A DNA stretch of 64,000 nt, from positions 62,001 through 126,000 of the forward strand of contig JAIXQP010000042.1 of assembly GCA_027485675.1 (NCBI GenBank), in the 5' to 3' direction. Made by a program: the position numbers and the translations under genes. The notes under the pieces are model-generated. The model searched no databases. It had not been told where the DNA came from and was given only the letters and a program-made list of their open reading frames with translations. Position 1 is the first letter of the stretch, and each line of letters starts with the position of its first letter. The stretch comes from Terriglobales bacterium. Lineage in GTDB: Bacteria; Acidobacteriota; Terriglobia; Bryobacterales; Bryobacteraceae. Positions 26,215 to 37,583 of this stretch are shown in pieces.

Positions 26215-26813
26215 AGGGCCAGCTCCTGCCGGGTCCGCTCCAGAATATCCGGGCCAGGCACCAGCGTCGGACGTTTGGGAATCGCGGGCAGCCCCAACTC
26301 CGCAGCCAGCGCCCGCAGCGCCCGTTTGTCGGGGTCTGGTTGCTCAATGGTTACCGCTTGAAAGGGCAGATGCAGCCGCACCCCGGCATGGGCGAAACAC
26401 GCCCGCGTCAACGGCAACAGGTCACAACTCGTCTCGCCGCGGAAGACCTGGTCGGCCGCGTCGCCGCCCATCACCTCCGCCACGCCCGCGTCCCGCAACC
26501 CTTCGGCGAGCAGCAGCTTCGACACCGGATGCAGGTTATAGATCGGCGTCCGCGTCACCTGCAAGAAACGCCCCAATGCGGCTTCGAGGTCCGGCGCGCG
26601 GAACACCGTCAACGGCACGGCGAACCGCTCGGCCAGCGCCTGCGTCCGTTCGAGTTCGCAGTAGCCGGCAATGCCGGTGGCGAGCGTATAGCCGCGCACG
26701 GGCCGGCCCAATTCCTGCAGCAGCCGCACCAACACCCACGAATCCAGGCCGCCGCTGACGGCCACCGCCTCCGTGGCGGGCAATGCCTGCAGCAGCGTGT
26801 CGCGAAGGGTCAT
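26193..26813 (-). CDS. stand-alone asparagine-synthetase-type ATP-PP domain protein
   Basis: A 206-residue protein that is only the synthetase half of an AsnB-like enzyme. It has the PP-loop SGGLDS at residues 20-25 and GGDAADQ at 116-122, matching GDAADE in the full enzyme next door. There is no glutaminase domain. It should adenylate a carboxylate or similar group and use free ammonia, an amine, or ammonia from its neighbour. Start at 26813 is fixed by the ATGA overlap with the radical SAM gene. A split or paired ligase with the downstream AsnB-like protein is an attractive idea but unproven. Confidence 0.75.
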   Translation of the reverse strand: MTLRDTLLQALPATEAVAVSGGLDSWVLVRLLQELGRPVRGYTLATGIAGYCELERTQALAERFAVPLTVFRAPDLEAALGRFLQVTRTPIYNLHPVSKLLLAEGLRDAGVAEVMGGDAADQVFRGETSCDLLPLTRACFAHAGVRLHLPFQAVTIEQPDPDKRALRALAAELGLPAIPKRPTLVPGPDILERTRQELALCAALPG

Positions 26814-27655
26814 GCGGTGAGGGTGACGAGCGTCTCCCGCTTGGTCCGGATGTCCGCCGGACTCAACTGCCGGTGCGTATCCAGGCCGGCCTGGCCGCCG
26901 TTGCACAGGAAGCAGGAGTGCAGCGGCTCGCTCTGCGTCAGGTGCGCTTGAATGCGGCGGGCGAGCGCCGCGGCGTCGGGGTCGTCCACGGGCACGCCGT
27001 CTTCGGCGAAGCGGGGCCCATCGACGGCGAACTTCTGCACGTACTGCGGGCGCGTGCAGGAGTAGAAGCGCCCGTTCTTGATCGTGTTGCAGCGGTGGCG
27101 GATCCAGCAATCGGCGAAGGTCTCTTTGGCCTGCTCCGCGGTGGCCCGGGCGGTGCGGTCGAGGCAGGTGAACTTATCCTGCATCTTCCAGCTCACTTCA
27201 ATGCCGCGCGCCGCCGCCTGTTTGGCGATATACCGGATCAACGGCTTCGGCAGCGCCGGCTCGGGGTAGAGCGAAACCGAGATCATCTGAATGCAGTCCC
27301 AGCTTTGCGGCGAAAGCTTTTCGATCAACAGCGCGTTCGTCGTCAACTGAATCCGGGGCCCTACCTTCAGCCGGTGGGCGATGGTCAACAGCGTTTCGAG
27401 CTCCGGATGCAGCAGCGGTTCGCCGCCGACGATCTTTACGAACTGCGGCTCCACCACGCGCCGCACGAGCAACAGATCCTGTTCAAACTGCGCCGGGTCC
27501 GCGCACCACTTCTTCAGGATCGGCGAATACGAGCAGCAGTGGTCACAGCGAAGATTGCAATGGTCCGTGACGTGATACTCGAGCGCTCTTGTCTGCACTC
27601 GTCCGCTGACTATCGGGTACGGCTCAGAGGCCTGCTCCATGACCGAAGATAGCAT
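26810..27655 (-). CDS. radical SAM protein with extra C-terminal cysteines
   Basis: A 281-residue enzyme with the radical SAM cluster motif C33-x3-C37-x2-C40 (HCNLRCDHC) and the SAM-binding GGEPLLHPE near residue 77. After the barrel, cysteines occur as C-x5-C-x10-C and later C-x2-C (LHSCFLCNGG), a layout suited to an auxiliary iron-sulfur cluster of SPASM or twitch type. Reaction and substrate are unknown. It starts six bases after the dnaE stop with GAGG upstream (an ATG at 27640 is a weaker alternative) and opens the seven-gene run. Confidence 0.85.
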   Translation of the reverse strand: MLSSVMEQASEPYPIVSGRVQTRALEYHVTDHCNLRCDHCCSYSPILKKWCADPAQFEQDLLLVRRVVEPQFVKIVGGEPLLHPELETLLTIAHRLKVGPRIQLTTNALLIEKLSPQSWDCIQMISVSLYPEPALPKPLIRYIAKQAAARGIEVSWKMQDKFTCLDRTARATAEQAKETFADCWIRHRCNTIKNGRFYSCTRPQYVQKFAVDGPRFAEDGVPVDDPDAAALARRIQAHLTQSEPLHSCFLCNGGQAGLDTHRQLSPADIRTKRETLVTLTA

Positions 27656-27661
27656 GGCGCC

Positions 27662-31150
<3,489 letters not shown>

Positions 31151-31180
31151 GTTGGGGCACTGCGGGCGGGGGAGACTACC

Positions 31181-31188
31181 AGTATACT
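31181..31188. promoter_or_regulatory. palindromic AGTATACT, -10 box for both divergent genes
   Basis: AGTATACT is its own reverse complement, so TATACT is offered on both strands, toward dnaE and toward the VIT transporter. Starts lie 30-40 bases away on each side. The -35 regions are poor. Confidence 0.45.
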
Positions 31189-31214
31189 TTCGAGGGGCCC
31201 CGGAGGCCCTGTCC

Positions 31215-31910
31215 ATGCGGGCTCTCCATTTTGAAAAGCATCGAACGGATCGCATCGGATGGCTGCGCGCCGCTGTGTTGGGAGCGAATGACGGCATCGT
31301 CTCGACGGCCAGTCTGGTGGTGGGGGTTGCGGCGGCGCATGCGGTGAACAGCGACATTCTCGTTACTGGCGTGGCCGGCCTCGTGGCCGGGGCCATGTCG
31401 ATGGCGGCTGGCGAATACGTCTCGGTCAGCTCGCAGGCTGATACCGAGAGCGCCGATCTCAACCGCGAGCGCGCCGAGTTATCGGCTAATCCCGAGTGGG
31501 AGCGGGGCGAACTCACCGCGATCTATGTCAAGCGCGGACTGGACGAGGCGCTCGCCCGGCAAGTGGCGGAGCAGTTGATGGCGCGCGATGCCGTTGGCGC
31601 GCACTACCGCGACGAATTGGGGATCTCCGATACCACCGCGGCCCGGCCGCTGCAGGCGGCGCTGGCGTCGGCCGCCACCTTTGCCGTGGGCGCCGCGATG
31701 CCTTTGGGCATGGTGCTGGTTGCGCCCGCGGGGGCGTTAATTCCGGCGGTGGTGGCCGCGTCGATCGTCTTCCTCGCGCTGTTGGGAGGCCTGGGTGCTT
31801 ATGCGGGCGGGGCGCCCGTCGTCAAAGCGGCGGCGCGCGTGACGTTCTGGGGCGCGGCGGCGATGGCGCTGACGGCGTGGGTGGGCGCGATGTTCGGCGC
31901 GGCTGTGTAG
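31215..31910 (+). CDS. VIT/CCC1-family iron or manganese transporter
   Basis: A 231-residue inner-membrane protein. The N-terminal half has the family signature LGANDGIVSTASLVVG and the segment AGAMSMAAGEYVSVSSQAD. A cytoplasmic acidic helical metal-binding region follows (ERGELTAIYVKRGLDEALA), then three more membrane spans. Members move Fe2+ or Mn2+ out of the cytoplasm. The start at 31215 is supported by GGAGG eight bases upstream; a longer frame overlaps the dnaE start. Confidence 0.9.
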   Translation: MRALHFEKHRTDRIGWLRAAVLGANDGIVSTASLVVGVAAAHAVNSDILVTGVAGLVAGAMSMAAGEYVSVSSQADTESADLNRERAELSANPEWERGELTAIYVKRGLDEALARQVAEQLMARDAVGAHYRDELGISDTTAARPLQAALASAATFAVGAAMPLGMVLVAPAGALIPAVVAASIVFLALLGGLGAYAGGAPVVKAAARVTFWGAAAMALTAWVGAMFGAAV

Positions 31911-31917
31911 CTCCGGC

Positions 31918-31923
31918 TATACT
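31918..31923 (+). promoter_or_regulatory. TATACT box 6 bases before the acetamidase start, leaderless-type
   Basis: TATACT, then six bases, then ATG at 31930: the same box and spacing as at 17341. No Shine-Dalgarno sequence lies between the previous stop and this start. Confidence 0.5.
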
Positions 31924-31929
31924 CCCGAT

Positions 31930-32910
31930 ATGCGAATCCTCCTGCTGCTGGCCTGCTGCTTCTCTCTCCCGCTGGGTGCGGAAACCTACTACCGCACCTT
32001 CTTCCACAAGCACCCTGTGAAGCAGAAGATCCGGGCCGGCGAGCGGGTCACCACCCGCACCGTCGACTCAAGCGGTAAGGATGAAAAGAGCCAGGAGGTC
32101 GCCGAAGCGCCCAACCCGCTCACCGGCCCTTTCTTCGTCGAAGGCGCCGAGCCCGGGGACGCTATCGCTATCCACTTCCACAAGGTCCGCCTCAACCGGG
32201 ACTGGGGCTACTCCGGCTACCGTCTCGGCCTGTTCGCCATGACTCCGGAGTACATCGAAAAGACCTATCCGCCCGTCTACAAGCGCGACCTGGTGCGCAA
32301 AGGCTACGCCCATTATGTGCCCTGGGATCTCGACCGCGAGAAGGGCCTTGTCCGGCTTCGCGAACCGGGCAGCAAGGCCATCGTGATGGAGTTCCCCGCG
32401 AAGCCGATGCTCGGCTGCGTGGGCGTAGCCGCGGCCGGCGATTGGGCGCCCACGTCCAGCCCCTCCGGCCCCTACGGCGGCAACATCGACTACAACCGCA
32501 TCGGCGAAGGGGCCACGGTCCTGCTGCCGGTCTACCACCCCGGGGCGCTGGTGTTCCTGGGTGACGGCCACGCCCTGCAGGGCGACGGCGAGCCGACGGG
32601 CAACGGCGTTGAAACGTCAATGGACGTCGAGTTCTCCGTCACCGTCCGCAAGGGCCTGAAGCTCACCGGTCCTCGGGTGGAGACGGAAGACGCCATCATC
32701 AGCATCGGCTCCCAGCCTGAGTTCCAGAGCTCGCTCGACCGGGCCCTTGAAATGGCCACCACCGATATGGTGCAGTACCTGATGACGGAGCATGGTCTTG
32801 AAGAGTGGGCCGCCCATCTGCTTATTGCCTTTCAGGGTAAGTATGAGGTGGTGACGGCCCGGGGATCCATGGCGCTCCTGATTCCGCGGAGCGCCTTGCG
32901 AAAACGATAG
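31930..32910 (+). CDS. exported acetamidase/formamidase-family protein
   Basis: A 326-residue protein with a signal peptide (LLLLACCFSLPLGAE). The family regions are present: GPFFVEGAEPGDAIAIHF, MLGCVGVAAAG, GPYGGNIDYN and VFLGDGHALQGDGE with its acidic metal-site residues. Acetamidase/formamidases hydrolyse short amides to ammonia and acids; the exported acidobacterial forms are not characterised. The end lies seven bases from the convergent receptor gene. Confidence 0.87.
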   Translation: MRILLLLACCFSLPLGAETYYRTFFHKHPVKQKIRAGERVTTRTVDSSGKDEKSQEVAEAPNPLTGPFFVEGAEPGDAIAIHFHKVRLNRDWGYSGYRLGLFAMTPEYIEKTYPPVYKRDLVRKGYAHYVPWDLDREKGLVRLREPGSKAIVMEFPAKPMLGCVGVAAAGDWAPTSSPSGPYGGNIDYNRIGEGATVLLPVYHPGALVFLGDGHALQGDGEPTGNGVETSMDVEFSVTVRKGLKLTGPRVETEDAIISIGSQPEFQSSLDRALEMATTDMVQYLMTEHGLEEWAAHLLIAFQGKYEVVTARGSMALLIPRSALRKR

Positions 32911-32917
32911 GCCGCTT

Positions 32918-35900
32918 CTACCAGCTAAAGCGGGTGTTCAGTTGGATGACTCGGGCGCCCGCCGTCCCCAACAGCCGTCCGAAGAAGGCGTCGTTCAGGC
33001 TGGTGCGGAGGCCGGTCAGGTTGGTGTGGTTCAACGCATTGAACATATCAGCGCGGATCTGGATCTTGGCGGACTCGGTGATCGATACACTCTTGCCGAT
33101 GGAGAAGTCCAGATTCACCAGTCCGGGAGCGCGAATGGCGCCGTTCCCGACATTGCCGGGGCGAACGGGAGCGCGGGATACGGCGCCCAATGGGACCAGA
33201 GCGAACGCCGACCGGTTCAAGTACTGCAGAGTATCGCGGTAGTCGTCCAGATAGACCTGCCCTCCCACATAGTCCGGACGGTTGATCTGCAATGCGCCGG
33301 TCTGCGACAACGTCACCGGCTCGCCGGTGCGCGCCTGCAGGATGCCCGAAAGCTGCCACCCGCCGAAGATCGATTTGGCCAGCCGGCCCGCCTGGTAGAG
33401 TTGCGGCACCTCGTACACCCACTCGGCGTTGAAGTAGCTCTTGATGTCTCCGGTGTTCGGTCCGCGATCGGCCTTCGGGAAGTTGAACTCCTGCGTCCGC
33501 GCGTCCCCGTCTCCCTGATAGTAGGCGCCGATGTCGCCGCCGGCGGTGGACAGGCCCTTGCCCCAGGTGTAGTTGATGCTGCCGGTCAGCCCGTGCGAAA
33601 AGCGTTTGCGGAGGGAGGTCTGCCACGAAGTGAAGATCGACTGCTGCGTGTTGTCCACGTAGTAATTCACGTTGAGCAGAGGATTCGGCCGGAGGCCGGT
33701 GATCCGGTCTTGATTGTTGGCCCAACGGTGCATCAGGAACTTGATGCCCCGGGTGCCGACAAAGGCGGTCTCCAGCGCCAAGGTGTTCGTAATCGCCCGC
33801 TGAAAGCCGAGGTTGAAATGCATGCTGTAGGGGTTTTGCAATTGGGGGTTGTAGATCGAGAAGATGTTCGTCACGCCCCGGGCGGCGGAGTCGCGCGCCA
33901 GAGCCACGGCGATGTCATCAGCGTAAGTGCCCCACTTCAGACCGAGACGTTCGGAATCGGCGCGGCTGAACCGGATGCGGAAGGGCGTGTTGGGACCGGG
34001 TTGCACCGCGGCCTGCAGAGCGCCGGTGACCTGGCTGCTGAACAGGATGCCGAAGCCTCCCCGGATGGCCATCTTGCCGTTGCTTTGCGGGTCATAGCTA
34101 AAGCCGATCCGCGGCCCGAGATTGGCCCACCGGTCGGCCTCCACCGGGTTATTGCGATCGCGTAGCGGACCCACCGCAAACGTGTTCGGGTCCAATAGCC
34201 CGTCGGGATTATAGAGGCCCGTTTCCTTGGCCGTCTCTTTCGCCTTGGGGACGAAGTTGCCGAAGGAGTCATAGCGGAGGCCGAGATTCATAGTCAGGTT
34301 CGGGCGGATCCGCCAATCGTCCTGCGCGAAAAAGCCCAGGCTTCGTTGCACGCCCCGGAACTCGCCGTTGCCAAACACGGGAGCCACCTCCGTAGGGATG
34401 TTAGCGATCAGGTCGGCGCGGCTGGTGTAGCTGATCAGCGGCGCTTCGGGATTGGTCTTCTGGCAGCAATCGCTGCGATAGCTGAAGCCGAATTTCAGGC
34501 CGTGCTTGCCGCGCTGCAAGGCAATCTTCTGATCGATGTTCACGGTGCGGCCTTCGAGCATATAGTACTCGTGGTCGGGCGAATTCCAGCCCAGGTTCGT
34601 AGCGATGCGAAAGACGCTGCGGCCGAAGGGCAGCACTTCGGGCTTACCGCTGGGGTCCTTTTGCTCGAAGAAGAAGCGGTCATACCGTCCGGTATCGGCC
34701 AGGTTGTAGCCGAAGCGGCTTTCGGAAGTCCAGGTCGCGCCGCCGGTGGTGTAGGCGAGCGTGCCCCGCTCGTTCCATACCAGGAAGTCGCGGTCGTTGC
34801 TGCCATTGATGTAGCTGCGGGGAACGAGTTGCGTGGGGCGTCCGCGGCTGTAGGAGAACGCGAGATTGCTCATCTGACCGATCCGGAGATCGGAGCGGAT
34901 GTCGGCATGATTGTCGTTCCGGATCGAACTCCGGGGATCGCGATACAGCCCGACGTCCGCCGTGGCGGCGTACGGCTGGTTCGGCAGCGGTACGAAATCG
35001 AGGAGTTGCTTATAGGCGGGAAGGCCGGCCAGCATGTCGTTGCGCAGGCGGGGCGTGGGGACGTTCTCTTGCACCACGGTGAACGCGCGGTCCCGGTACC
35101 CTTCATAGACTCCGAAGATGAACAGCTTGTTTTTCACGATCGGCCCGCCGATCGAACCGCCAAACTGGTTGAACGTAGAACCCGGCTTGGTGGCCAGCAA
35201 CTGATTCCGGGCGTTGAGCTCTTCCGCCTGAAAATTTTCGAACAGACTGCCGTGCCACTGATTCGTGCCGGAGCGGCTGAGCAGATTCACCTGCCCGCCG
35301 ACGATGTTGCCGTACTCCGCGGACGGCACCCCCTTTACGGTATCCACTTCCTGAATCGCCTCAATGCTCATGATGTCAATCAGATTTGGCCGGCCAAAGC
35401 CGGAAGAGGCCCGGCCCTCGGGATTGCCTCCCGCGTCCGTCCCATCGACGGAGAAGGCAACGCCGTTCTTACCGACGCCGTTCATGCGGACACTATCGCC
35501 CGTTGAAACGACGCCCGTGCCAAGGCTGAGCAGGTTCGAGAAGTTCCGGCGGGCCAGCGGGAGCTCGCGCACCTTGATGGCTTCGAACGAATTGATCTGC
35601 TCGGACGACACCGTATTGATCAGCGGGACATTGGCGTCCACCTGCACCGTTTCGGTAGACGCACCAATCTCGAGCGAAAACGTATTCCGAATCTGCTGCC
35701 CGGCCGTCAACTCAAAGCCGCTAGACTCTTGCCGCTTGAACCCCTTCGATTCGGCGCGCAGCGTATAGGTGCCAACCCGGAGGAACGTGAACACGGCTTC
35801 GCCTTGGGCGTCTGTGATCTTCTCGGTTACGGCTCCGGTGCCGTTATGGATCAGAGTGACTTTGGCGCCGGGAATCACCGCCGCCGAAGAATCGGTGACG

Positions 35901-35992
35901 GTGGCATATAGCGTAGCCGTGGTGACCTGTGCCCACATCGTACTCGCACAGCAGAACAAGGCCAATAGCGAATCGCGGATGAGTGATTTCAT
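32918..35992 (-). CDS. TonB-dependent receptor with carboxypeptidase-regulatory-like domain
   Basis: A 1024-residue outer-membrane receptor, shorter than the one at 17353. Signal peptide about residues 1-22, regulatory-like beta domain next (ATLYATVTDSSAAVIPGAKV), then a plug with LPLARRNFSNLLSLG and a barrel ending in a terminal aromatic (NTRFSW). Start at 35992 is set by GAGGAG five bases upstream. The regulator gene lies 111 bases upstream on the same strand, separated by a hairpin, so the receptor may have its own promoter. Ligand unknown. Confidence 0.9.
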   Translation of the reverse strand: MKSLIRDSLLALFCCASTMWAQVTTATLYATVTDSSAAVIPGAKVTLIHNGTGAVTEKITDAQGEAVFTFLRVGTYTLRAESKGFKRQESSGFELTAGQQIRNTFSLEIGASTETVQVDANVPLINTVSSEQINSFEAIKVRELPLARRNFSNLLSLGTGVVSTGDSVRMNGVGKNGVAFSVDGTDAGGNPEGRASSGFGRPNLIDIMSIEAIQEVDTVKGVPSAEYGNIVGGQVNLLSRSGTNQWHGSLFENFQAEELNARNQLLATKPGSTFNQFGGSIGGPIVKNKLFIFGVYEGYRDRAFTVVQENVPTPRLRNDMLAGLPAYKQLLDFVPLPNQPYAATADVGLYRDPRSSIRNDNHADIRSDLRIGQMSNLAFSYSRGRPTQLVPRSYINGSNDRDFLVWNERGTLAYTTGGATWTSESRFGYNLADTGRYDRFFFEQKDPSGKPEVLPFGRSVFRIATNLGWNSPDHEYYMLEGRTVNIDQKIALQRGKHGLKFGFSYRSDCCQKTNPEAPLISYTSRADLIANIPTEVAPVFGNGEFRGVQRSLGFFAQDDWRIRPNLTMNLGLRYDSFGNFVPKAKETAKETGLYNPDGLLDPNTFAVGPLRDRNNPVEADRWANLGPRIGFSYDPQSNGKMAIRGGFGILFSSQVTGALQAAVQPGPNTPFRIRFSRADSERLGLKWGTYADDIAVALARDSAARGVTNIFSIYNPQLQNPYSMHFNLGFQRAITNTLALETAFVGTRGIKFLMHRWANNQDRITGLRPNPLLNVNYYVDNTQQSIFTSWQTSLRKRFSHGLTGSINYTWGKGLSTAGGDIGAYYQGDGDARTQEFNFPKADRGPNTGDIKSYFNAEWVYEVPQLYQAGRLAKSIFGGWQLSGILQARTGEPVTLSQTGALQINRPDYVGGQVYLDDYRDTLQYLNRSAFALVPLGAVSRAPVRPGNVGNGAIRAPGLVNLDFSIGKSVSITESAKIQIRADMFNALNHTNLTGLRTSLNDAFFGRLLGTAGARVIQLNTRFSW

Positions 35993-36050
35993 GGATCTCC
36001 TCGTGACAGTAGCTACCAAATCTTATGGGCCACGCCGGAGGGGAGCAAGG

Positions 36051-36075
36051 AAAGAACGGTTCCGAACTGTTCTTT
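36051..36075 (-). terminator. 11-bp-stem hairpin between regulator and receptor genes
   Basis: AAAGAACGGTT and AACTGTTCTTT pair over 11 positions (one G-T pair) around a three-base loop. On the minus strand the stem is followed by TTTCC, a weak T run. It could end the regulator mRNA, act as an attenuator for the receptor, or be an operator palindrome. Confidence 0.45.
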
Positions 36076-36103
36076 TGCTCGGTGATGCTTACCAATTCGC
36101 TGA

Positions 36104-37456
36104 CTAAAGAACGCGAACCGCAACCAGCCAGGTTCGCGTGGGCACTTTGTCATGAACCTCGGCCTTCACCACCGCCTGAAAGTGCCACGGTCCCCGATGA
36201 TTCGGGCTTTCCTTGCGCAACCGCGCGAGTAGCTCGGCAAGAGAGCTTTCGGCGGACAGGTACTCCGTTGCCGCTTGCGTCGCTTGGGCGTTCAGCCCGC
36301 TGATTAAAAGCAGCCGCTGATTAGCCATCATGCCCGGCAACATCGAAATGAGGGCGTACTCTTGGTCGGCGCCATTCTCGGCGGCGGCGTAGTTGATGAT
36401 GTATTCGGCGGGCTCGCCCGGCCGGGGCGACCGGTTCACCACCGCGCGTTGGCGCCTGCCTGCGCTCGGCGTCAACTGCAAGGGCGTGTCCACCAGCAAA
36501 GGATCGAGCCATCGATTTGCTTCGTTGTTGCCCAGGAGAATCAGATCGTTTGCGCGCAGATCGTCCCAACTGAGAAACCGGCTTTGGGTCGACTGCACCT
36601 CGGTGCCGAGCCGCGTCAGCAGCGAGGTGAGCCGCACGGCGGCCATGGCTTCGCCCACCTTAGTCTGATTCACCGCGGGGCTGAAGTAGACGGCGCCGCC
36701 CGGAGGTAGGCCAAAGGCCTGTCGATACACCTCCTCCTCGGCGGGTTGCACGCGGAAGCGCTTCGGTAAAGTGTCCGCGGGAAGGACCGTTTCAAAATGC
36801 TTCAACACGGTCGTCATCGGGCTGCTGAAGCAGATGATGGCCGGCCGGCCGCTTGCGATCCACGGTCCCCAGATCTCCCGGGTCGCCGCACCCCCTGCAG
36901 GAGCGGTCCGCGCTACCGAAAACGCCGTTCCGGCAAAGTATCCAATAGCCACCAGGAGAAGGGCGGCGCCGCCTGCCCACACGCGCCGGCTCCACGGGTT
37001 CTCTATCCGGCTGACTGCCGCGGGAGACCTTTCGGGAACTGCCTGGACGGCGACCGTCTCCGGCGAAAGCGGTAACGGGTCCGCCGGCAACCGGCGAAAC
37101 ACCGGCACATACCGGCCCACCGGGAGTTCGATCCGCAGGCTATGGGTACTGCCCTCGCCGCTGTAGTACTCGTGGAGCTTCTGCCGCAAGGTATGCGCCT
37201 GGCGGCGGACCACGGAATCTTCGCTGGGTGAATACTCCGGGCCCCGCAGAAACACCTCGGAGCCGATCAGATACTCGTTGATCCTTCCCCCGTCGCCGCG
37301 CAAGGTCATTTCACAAATGAAGCGCAGGAACTTCTGCAGCTTCTCCGATCTTTCAAAAGAGCTGCTCCGCAAGATGGCTTGGAGTTCTGTCTGGATCTCC
37401 TCCGGATTCAGGTCTGCCGGGTCCAGAGTGGCGGTGTTTTGCGTGGGCGTCGACAT
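36104..37456 (-). CDS. membrane-anchored regulator-like protein of acidobacterial type
   Basis: A 450-residue protein. Residues about 15-110 form a conserved cytoplasmic domain seen at the N terminus of many acidobacterial regulators and cyclase-like proteins (FERSEKLQKFLRFI, DSVVRRQAHTLRQKL, YYSGEG, then PVGRYVPVF); it is thought to act in DNA binding or signalling. One membrane segment lies near 165-185 (GGAALLLVAIGYFAG). The 260-residue extracytoplasmic part matches nothing I know. The layout resembles ToxR-type one-component regulators. Its neighbour is a TonB receptor, which it might control; a perfect palindrome just upstream is a candidate site. Confidence 0.7.
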   Translation of the reverse strand: MSTPTQNTATLDPADLNPEEIQTELQAILRSSSFERSEKLQKFLRFICEMTLRGDGGRINEYLIGSEVFLRGPEYSPSEDSVVRRQAHTLRQKLHEYYSGEGSTHSLRIELPVGRYVPVFRRLPADPLPLSPETVAVQAVPERSPAAVSRIENPWSRRVWAGGAALLLVAIGYFAGTAFSVARTAPAGGAATREIWGPWIASGRPAIICFSSPMTTVLKHFETVLPADTLPKRFRVQPAEEEVYRQAFGLPPGGAVYFSPAVNQTKVGEAMAAVRLTSLLTRLGTEVQSTQSRFLSWDDLRANDLILLGNNEANRWLDPLLVDTPLQLTPSAGRRQRAVVNRSPRPGEPAEYIINYAAAENGADQEYALISMLPGMMANQRLLLISGLNAQATQAATEYLSAESSLAELLARLRKESPNHRGPWHFQAVVKAEVHDKVPTRTWLVAVRVL

Positions 37457-37469
37457 GGTCCGTTCCGCC

Positions 37470-37488
37470 GCAAGTGTATATCACTTGC
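37470..37488. promoter_or_regulatory. 19-bp perfect palindrome upstream of the regulator gene
   Basis: GCAAGTG-TATAT-CACTTGC has seven-base arms and a five-base centre that overlaps -10-like sequence (TATAT; TATACA on the minus strand). It lies 14 bases upstream of the regulator start, in the divergent gap with the hydrolase gene. Candidate operator for autoregulation. Confidence 0.5.
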
Positions 37489-37583
37489 CGTTGCGGTGGG
37501 GACCTCCCCCTGGCGAACTGTTCGCGAACCGTCTGCATCTGCCGAAAAACGCCGCTTCGGGATACGCTCAGGGATGTTATCCC

